From positions 1 through 64,000 of the forward strand of contig NZ_JACCCL010000004.1 of assembly GCF_013408665.1 (NCBI RefSeq): a stretch of DNA of 64,000 nucleotides. Direction: 5' to 3'. Made by a program: the position numbers and the translations under genes. Shown here in pieces: positions 58,324-64,000 of this stretch. Source of the DNA: Sporosarcina sp. JAI121 (GTDB taxonomy: Bacteria > Bacillota > Bacilli > Bacillales_A > Planococcaceae). Below the pieces are notes generated by a model. It was not told the origin of the DNA and made no database searches. It worked only from the letters and a program-made list of their open reading frames with translations. Numbering within the stretch: the stretch's first letter is position 1; each line of letters opens with the position of its first letter.

Positions 58324-59466
58324 ATGTCCTTCTTAGAAAATATGGACGATGTATTTAAAGAGAAATGGAAATTTGAATATGAAATGCCGATCCAGGAGAA
58401 ATTGATTCCTGAAATGCTGGCAGGTAAAGATATTGTGGCAGAGTCACCGACGGGATCGGGGAAGACACTTGCATTTGTATTGCCGCTTTTTCAATTGGTC
58501 GATGGCGATAAAAAACAGACGCAGGCGCTGATCATTACTCCGTCGCAGGAGCTGTCCATGCAAATCGTTAACGTTATAAGGGAATGGATAGCAGGGACAA
58601 GTATCACTGTTACACAATTAATCGGCGGGGCTAATATGCAGAGGCAGATTGAGCAGCTGAAGAAAAAACCTACGATCGTTGTCGGGACACCTGGTCGATT
58701 GGCAGAACTAATCAAAGTGAAAAAGTTGAAAATGCATGATATCCGTCATATTGTTCTCGATGAAGGCGATCAACTTTTGGCACGTGATCATCGTGTTGTT
58801 GTGAAAAATATGATTGAGGCGGCAAATCCGGAAAGACAAGTTGTTGCTGTATCTGCAACACTTACGGATGAAATCGAACTAGTCGCCAACAATTTCATGA
58901 CCGATCCAATCCGGATACAAGTCGGAGCCGAAGAGATGCCAAAATCGGGCAAAGTCACTCATTCGTTTGTGAAAACGGATGTGCGGGACAAAACAGACGT
59001 ATTACGCGGAATTTCCTATTTGAAGGGGATACGTGCGCTGGCATTCATTAACAATGTGGATCAGCTACGCATGAAAGAAATGAAACTTAAATATAACGAA
59101 GCACCGGTTTCGGTTCTTCATTCAGAAATGACGAAATTTGAGAGACAGCAAACGTTGGATAAATTCCGTAAAGGCGAGTTGCGGATTCTGATAGCGACAG
59201 ATCTCGCTGCACGGGGGCTGGATATTGAAGGCTTAACGCATGTCATCCACGTTGACGTGCCACATACAGTCGAACAATACCTGCATCGGTCGGGGAGAAC
59301 GGGACGTGCAGGGGCAGACGGTGAAGTGTTGACATTACTGTCATACGCTGAAGAGCGGGATTACCGCAAGTTGACAAAAGGGATTAAAACGGTCCAGAAA
59401 ATGTGGTATAAAGGCCAGTTGATAGAAGGTAATTCGAAAACGGTCGCAACAACTAAAAAGAAATAA
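58324..59466 (+). CDS. DEAD-box-type RNA helicase (YfmL-like)
   Basis: A superfamily 2 RNA helicase of 380 residues with a short C-terminus, similar in size to B. subtilis YfmL. Motifs: Q motif near FEYEMPIQEKLIPEML, AESPTGSGKT (I), PSQELSMQ (Ia), GTPGRLAEL (Ib), VLDEGDQLL (II, DEGD rather than DEAD), VSATLT (III), IATDLAARGLDIEG (V) and HRSGRTGRAG (VI). ATG 58324 with GGTGGGG upstream is preferred over 58306. It probably acts on RNA during ribosome assembly or cold growth. Confidence 0.93.
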   Translation: MSFLENMDDVFKEKWKFEYEMPIQEKLIPEMLAGKDIVAESPTGSGKTLAFVLPLFQLVDGDKKQTQALIITPSQELSMQIVNVIREWIAGTSITVTQLIGGANMQRQIEQLKKKPTIVVGTPGRLAELIKVKKLKMHDIRHIVLDEGDQLLARDHRVVVKNMIEAANPERQVVAVSATLTDEIELVANNFMTDPIRIQVGAEEMPKSGKVTHSFVKTDVRDKTDVLRGISYLKGIRALAFINNVDQLRMKEMKLKYNEAPVSVLHSEMTKFERQQTLDKFRKGELRILIATDLAARGLDIEGLTHVIHVDVPHTVEQYLHRSGRTGRAGADGEVLTLLSYAEERDYRKLTKGIKTVQKMWYKGQLIEGNSKTVATTKKK

Positions 59467-59467
59467 G

Positions 59468-59520
59468 AAAAAGAGCTGCCCAGGAATCCAAGTATATTGG
59501 ATCTCTAGGGGCAGCCTTTT
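59468..59520. terminator. Bidirectional terminator between helicase and map
   Basis: AAAAAGAGCTGCCC and ATCCAA pair with TTGGAT and GGGGCAGCCTTTT across a small loop. Convergent genes lie on both sides. Confidence 0.85.
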
Positions 59521-59530
59521 AAGTTATTGG

Positions 59531-60310
<780 letters not shown>

Positions 60311-60341
60311 TCATACCATACTATATCATAATGAGCTGAAC

Positions 60342-60376
60342 AAAAAAGCCTGCAAACAATAAAATCGTTTGCAGAC
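60342..60376 (-). terminator. Terminator of the 38-residue ORF
   Basis: On the minus strand TGCAAAC pairs with GTTTGCA across a 9-base loop, then CTTTTTTG. Confidence 0.75.
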
Positions 60377-60383
60377 TGTCAAA

Positions 60384-60500
60384 TCATTTTCTTTGAATTG
60401 CGGTTTTTGTAGTTTTTTTATCGGACATCATTTTTTTGATAATCGGATAAACAATGGGTGCAAATTTAATGGCGGTTTTCACTAATCGGCCAATCTTCAT
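60384..60500 (-). CDS. Short basic hypothetical protein
   Basis: A 38-residue ORF with GGAGTG 12 bases upstream of the ATG and a good terminator downstream. The sequence is strongly basic with a hydrophobic or amphipathic helix (IGRLVKTAIKFAPIVYPIIKK), then SDKKTTKTAIQRK. It stands as its own transcription unit between DUF4870 and map. I do not recognise the family; the composition would fit a membrane-active or nucleic-acid-binding small protein. Confidence 0.6.
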   Translation of the reverse strand: MKIGRLVKTAIKFAPIVYPIIKKMMSDKKTTKTAIQRK

Positions 60501-60563
60501 AAATGTTCACTCCTAAATATAGCGTTTCTTATTTCATCCCCGCAAAACCCGTTTTGTAAACAT

Positions 60564-60905
60564 TCATCTCAACACCTTGACGCCTTGAAACACGTTCCAA
60601 ATAACTATGGCTAGGAATAGAAGAGCATAAACAAGCATAAAAATGACTGGCGTCAGTTGCCAAAAGCCGAAATTGCCGCTGGGCATCCCATCAATGGTGC
60701 CTGTCATGGAAAACATTGAAAAAGAAAATATGACAAATCCCGCAATTAGAAGAATGACGGGAACTAGATGTGATACCAACGAGCGTTTCGCATGGGATTT
60801 TACTTCCCGGTCATCCGTAACGAAATAAACGATGACGGGTAGGAGCAAAGGAGAGAAGAAGACGCTGAAATAGCATAGAGCAGCCAAAATTTTACTGTTC
60901 ATCAT
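60564..60905 (-). CDS. DUF4870 domain membrane protein
   Basis: A 113-residue protein with three membrane segments, matching the DUF4870 family (MNSKILAALCYFSVFFSPLLLPVIVYFVTDDREVKSHAKRSL pattern, seen at residues 2-43). The family is common in Bacillota and its role is unknown. GGAGGG precedes the double ATG. Confidence 0.85.
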   Translation of the reverse strand: MMNSKILAALCYFSVFFSPLLLPVIVYFVTDDREVKSHAKRSLVSHLVPVILLIAGFVIFSFSMFSMTGTIDGMPSGNFGFWQLTPVIFMLVYALLFLAIVIWNVFQGVKVLR

Positions 60906-61012
60906 GTGAATCCCTCCAATTAACTTTTACTATATACAATGATTACAATACCTCTTAATCATCTTGCTTAAAGGTTTCCCATCTTATACAATGAATTAGA
61001 CAACTAAATTAC

Positions 61013-61154
61013 TGGAACCACAAGGGGTGCCTATTTCGGCTGAGATTGGACGCATTGTCCTGACCCTTAGAACCTGTAAGATTATTCTTGCGTAGGAATG
61101 TGGATGGAAATTGACATATTCGATGTCCCATTCTGTTCGGGATGTCTTTTTTTA
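61013..61154 (+). ncRNA. TPP riboswitch with terminator
   Basis: The aptamer runs about 61013-61108 with the THI-box signatures GGGGTGCC, CGGCTGAGAT, ACCCTTAGAACCTG and the distal TTGCGTAGGAA. A terminator stem (GATGTCCC with GGGATGTC, including G-U pairs, then T7) ends at about 61153. It lies 39 bp upstream of thiT and should shut it off when thiamine pyrophosphate is plentiful. The usual TAATGCCAGCG block is altered to TTATTCTTGCG. Confidence 0.94.
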
Positions 61155-61192
61155 TGCCCGTATCTTACGCGTAACTGGTAGGAGGAGGAGTT

Positions 61193-61753
61193 ATGTTGGA
61201 ACGGAAAAAACTGCAACTTTTACTTGAGGTGGCTATTTTAGGAGCAATTTCATTTGTACTCGATAAAATCGGGTTTTCAATGCCTCAAGGTGGATCCATT
61301 ACGCTGTCGATGCTTCCGATTATCGTCATGGCATTCAGGTGGGGGATAATTGGCGGAATGCTGACCGGTTTTGTCAGCGGTTTATTGCAGCTGATGATGG
61401 GCGGTTATGTGTTTAACGCTATACAGGCGGCGCTTGATTATTTCGTGGCATATACACTCGTCGGTCTAGCCGGCGTCACACTGGCATGGCTGTTAAGTAG
61501 TAAAGCGAATGGCAATAAAGGATCGATGGTGGCGGCAATCGTCGTTGGTACAATAATCGGCGGACTTCTACGCTATCTGATCCATTTCATCGGCGGAATC
61601 GTTTTCTTTGCATCTTACGCTCCCGAAGGACAGCCGGTATGGATTTATTCACTTGTATACAATGGAAGTTACATGATACCAGCAATAATTTTGTCAGCAA
61701 TTGTTACAGCATTTTTATTCACCTCGGCTCCGCGCCTCCTTCAACGTAAATAA
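61193..61753 (+). CDS. thiT: Thiamine transporter ThiT (ECF S component)
   Basis: The substrate-binding membrane subunit of an energy-coupling-factor thiamine importer, 186 residues, six membrane segments. Typical features are LLEVAILGAISFVLDKI at the N-terminus, GGSITLSMLPIIVMAFRWG, GFVSGLLQLMMG and HFIGGIVFFASYAPEGQPVWIYSLVYNGSYMIP near 130-163. GGAGGAGGAG precedes the ATG. The energising EcfAA'T subunits must lie elsewhere. Regulated by the upstream TPP riboswitch. Confidence 0.96.
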   Translation: MLERKKLQLLLEVAILGAISFVLDKIGFSMPQGGSITLSMLPIIVMAFRWGIIGGMLTGFVSGLLQLMMGGYVFNAIQAALDYFVAYTLVGLAGVTLAWLLSSKANGNKGSMVAAIVVGTIIGGLLRYLIHFIGGIVFFASYAPEGQPVWIYSLVYNGSYMIPAIILSAIVTAFLFTSAPRLLQRK

Positions 61754-61795
61754 AAATCGCCGTTCTTCCAGATATGGGAGAACGGCGATTTTTTA
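61752..61795. terminator. Bidirectional terminator after thiT
   Basis: AAAAATCGCCGTTCT pairs with AGAACGGCGATTTTT across a 12-base loop, T-runs on both strands. Confidence 0.92.
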
Positions 61796-62527
61796 GTTGG
61801 AAGGTGTAAGCGTTTTTCTGGAGAAGAAGATAAAAGCTGCAATCGAAGCGGCCAGAAAAAGGGCCGCGGCGGAAACGAACAATTCGTCTGCACCATTTTT
61901 CACAGCGATACCTACAAATGCCCACATGAAGACAAGATTCATCGCGATATCCGCATGGTGGTATAAGAAGTGAAGCGCGATTGCAGTAGCGATTGTTAAG
62001 TAAATGACGGTCCATAAAGGCGTGCTAAGCCCCCAGCCGGACCACTCATTCAGTGTCAGTACATAACTGATATTTGCGATTGTCGCGACAAAAGTCCATC
62101 CGAGGTATAAGGCAATCGGTATTCTTCCGTAAAAATGATTATTCCTATTGGGGTACGTAAAGTAAATGGTCAATAGCGTTAGAAGAAGTGCCGCCATAAT
62201 AACAATCGTCCATTCAAAATAACCGAAATGCCATAGCAGAATCCAGGCTATATTAAACAGACAGCTGAGTATATATAGAATAGCCCTTCGGTTGAACAAA
62301 GCATGTTCAATGTTTTTTTTGTTCTGTTTGAAGCCATAAAGCCATATTGCAAGAAATAGATAGATAATTGCCCAGATGGAAAAGACGTAATCGGCAGGTG
62401 TAAAGAGCACCGGTAAACTATTTGATATTTCTCCAGTCGTTTTTCCGTTGAAAGGTACTATGTTCGCTGCTGCATTGACGATGATGACTGCAATGAGCGA
62501 AAGAGTCATGAGTGTAAGTCTAAACAT
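61793..62527 (-). CDS. Tryptophan-rich sensory protein (TspO/MBR-like)
   Basis: A 244-residue protein with about seven hydrophobic segments. It has the pattern TPADYVFSIWAIIYLFLAIWLYGF in the N-terminal part and WTFVATIANISYVLTL later, which fits the longer tryptophan-rich sensory proteins distantly related to TspO/MBR. The ligand and role are unknown. GGAGGA precedes the ATG. It is divergent from the oligoendopeptidase gene. Confidence 0.85.
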   Translation of the reverse strand: MFRLTLMTLSLIAVIIVNAAANIVPFNGKTTGEISNSLPVLFTPADYVFSIWAIIYLFLAIWLYGFKQNKKNIEHALFNRRAILYILSCLFNIAWILLWHFGYFEWTIVIMAALLLTLLTIYFTYPNRNNHFYGRIPIALYLGWTFVATIANISYVLTLNEWSGWGLSTPLWTVIYLTIATAIALHFLYHHADIAMNLVFMWAFVGIAVKNGADELFVSAAALFLAASIAAFIFFSRKTLTPSN

Positions 62528-62691
62528 ATATAAATCCTCCTATTGAACAGTATACAGAGGAAAAGTGGCGCCTGCGAAGGAAAGTATGAAACTTTCGTCA
62601 CAAATGCATTATTTCGCATGCCGAAGATACATGTTATAATCAAGAGGTGTTTTTGGAAAATTTAGAATGGAATATACGAGGGGGAATTGAA

Positions 62692-64000
62692 ATGAGCAAA
62701 AAAACCTATTCAGAAGTATGGGATCTTGATGTATTTTTTAAAGGCGGCAGTGAATCCCAAGAGCTGCGGACTCACCTGGATGATTTACAGAAAAAGCTCG
62801 ATTCGTTAGAAGAAGCGGCTTCAACATTTCAAATTCCTCAGTCGGTCGATGCTTCGGCAGAAGTTGCTGAACTCATAGAAACGTTGAAAGATGTTGCACT
62901 AGATATGTCCCAAGCAGGTGCCGTAATCGGATGTTTCCTCGCGGCGGATACGACTGACAAAAAGGCATTGCAATTGCAAGGAGAAACCGGCTCACTTGGG
63001 GCCAGCTTCTCTACGGCGGGGCTTAAAATCCAGCAAACGCTTGCAAAAGCGGATGAAGATACATGGAATGGACTTATGGAATCAGACGATCTCAAAGAAT
63101 TTGCATTCGTGCTGAACGAGTGGCGTGAAGAAGTCGAGTTGAAACTGTCCGAAAAGGAAGAGAGTTTAATCACATCCTTGAGCGTCGACGGTTATCACGG
63201 CTGGGGACAGTTGTATGATATGCTGGTCGGCGATATTAAAATAAAAATCGAACTGGACGGAGAGGAGAAAGAACTTTCAGTTGGGCAGGCGAATAACCTA
63301 AGTTCACACGAAGATGCACAAGTGCGAAAACGTTCATTCGAAGCATTGGAAGAAGCTTGGGAAGGAAAAGAGGATTTCTTCGCATCAGCGTTGAATCATA
63401 TTGCCGGTTTCAGACTTGAGGTCTATAAAAAGCGCGGGTGGGATTCCGTTTTAAAAGAACCCCTTCTCCGCAACCGGATGAGCGAAGTGACACTGGATGC
63501 GATGTGGGGAGCAATCGGTGCAAATAAATCACCATTCGTGGAATACTTGGACGCTAAGGCGAGAATGCTAGGAACTGAAAAGATGAATTGGTATGACATG
63601 GATGCCCCGGTAACAGCGTCAACAAAAAAGATGGCTTATCAAGAAGGTGCAGAATTCATCTTAAAACATTTCGGGGAATTTGGTCCGGAACTTGAAGCGT
63701 TCTCCCGGCAAGCGTTCGAAGACAGCTGGATTGAGGCGGAAGACCGTCCCAACAAACGACCGGGAGGTTTTTGTACGGGAATGCCGGCGTCGGAACAGTC
63801 CCGTATCTTCATGACATACAGTGGGACCATGTCGAATGTTGCAACTCTTGCACACGAGCTCGGCCATGCGTTCCATTCGTACGCACTGCGTCCTGTCCAT
63901 TGGATGAACCGCGGTTATGCAATGGGGGTAGCTGAAACAGCATCGACTTTTGCGGAGATGATTGTTGCAGACGCTGCTGTTAAAGCTGCCGAAACGAAAG
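62692..64000 (+). CDS. M3 family oligoendopeptidase, 5' part
   Basis: The first 436 codons of a peptidase of family M3 (oligoendopeptidase F-type). The reading frame runs from ATG 62692 (GAGGGGG upstream) to the window end without a stop. The helical N-terminal region covers residues 1-370, and the zinc motif LAHELGHAFHSYALRP with the downstream ETASTFAEM (third ligand Glu) appears near residues 385-425. It cleaves short cytosolic peptides. The remaining C-terminal part of roughly 150-170 residues lies outside the window. Confidence 0.95.
   Translation, partial: MSKKTYSEVWDLDVFFKGGSESQELRTHLDDLQKKLDSLEEAASTFQIPQSVDASAEVAELIETLKDVALDMSQAGAVIGCFLAADTTDKKALQLQGETGSLGASFSTAGLKIQQTLAKADEDTWNGLMESDDLKEFAFVLNEWREEVELKLSEKEESLITSLSVDGYHGWGQLYDMLVGDIKIKIELDGEEKELSVGQANNLSSHEDAQVRKRSFEALEEAWEGKEDFFASALNHIAGFRLEVYKKRGWDSVLKEPLLRNRMSEVTLDAMWGAIGANKSPFVEYLDAKARMLGTEKMNWYDMDAPVTASTKKMAYQEGAEFILKHFGEFGPELEAFSRQAFEDSWIEAEDRPNKRPGGFCTGMPASEQSRIFMTYSGTMSNVATLAHELGHAFHSYALRPVHWMNRGYAMGVAETASTFAEMIVADAAVKAAETK

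Overview
The window is chromosomal DNA of a low-to-mid-GC, endospore-forming Bacillota, most likely a member of the Planococcaceae close to Sporosarcina. This rests on gene order matching the B. subtilis yebE-yebG-pur-yerABC-pcrB-pcrA-ligA-camS-gatCAB-dgkB-rlmCD segment, Bacillus-type start codons (several TTG and GTG) with strong Shine-Dalgarno sites, spore genes (cwlJ, a YjcZ-type protein), a guanine-class purine riboswitch and a TPP riboswitch. The genus is an inference. No tRNA, CRISPR array or intact insertion sequence was seen.

Layout. 1-134: the 3' part of a 5S rRNA and its terminator. 135-1015: repeat-rich DNA with no convincing gene, including a 21-bp tandem repeat. 1016-12791: yebE-yebG, a sigma-A promoter, a guanine-class riboswitch and the de novo purine operon purE-K-S-Q-L-F-M-N-H-D. 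12992-29193: a SAM methyltransferase, then the conserved block yerA, yerB, yerC, pcrB, pcrA, ligA, camS, gatCAB, a thioredoxin-like gene and dgkB. 29278-34114: a Nudix hydrolase, a cytochrome bd oxidase operon (cydA, cydB, cydS and a further tiny membrane ORF) and rlmCD. 34115-43100: an accessory stretch with a YgjP-like metallopeptidase, cwlJ, a MEDS-domain protein, an AlkD-like protein, gene remnants, small spore-type or particle-type proteins on the minus strand, a PLA2-like protein and several families of dispersed repeats. 43319-51692: an RsbR-like protein, a YnfA protein, and the 5-oxoproline locus (kipR-like regulator, kipA/kipI, pxpA, an Nramp-type transporter broken by an in-frame TAG, and a YcsI-type hydro-lyase), then an LD-carboxypeptidase. 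51927-64000: lipid and envelope genes, an amidase, a DEAD-box helicase, methionine aminopeptidase, ThiT under a TPP riboswitch, a TspO-like protein and the start of an M3 oligoendopeptidase that runs off the window.

The most striking content is the purine operon. It lacks purB and purC between purK and purS, where B. subtilis has them. Its PurQ has lost the catalytic cysteine (Gly86) and histidine (Leu195) of the class I glutaminase triad, while the frame and most of the fold are kept. Near-invariant residues are also changed in PurL (HNHP to HNSP), PurF (around the RYST motif of the glutaminase domain) and PurH (KTLHP to KTLNP). PurE, PurK, PurS, PurM, PurN and PurD look normal, and so do PcrA, LigA and GatA, so this is not general sequence noise. 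Either the pathway has lost glutamine use and runs on free ammonia (plausible in a ureolytic, ammonia-rich lineage), or the operon is decaying, or functional copies lie elsewhere. The sequence alone cannot decide.

A second theme is short repeats shared between distant intergenic sites: a 21-bp unit with core ATGGTCGGTCT (0.6-0.8 kb and 32.6 kb); a MITE-like inverted-repeat element with core AGCGCCGNAGCG (45.6-45.8 kb, with related single arms at 0.5, 17.7 and 55 kb); palindromes of the CTAACGG/GTTAG type clustered at 35-38 kb; and a long GC-rich extragenic element at 42.8-43.1 kb.
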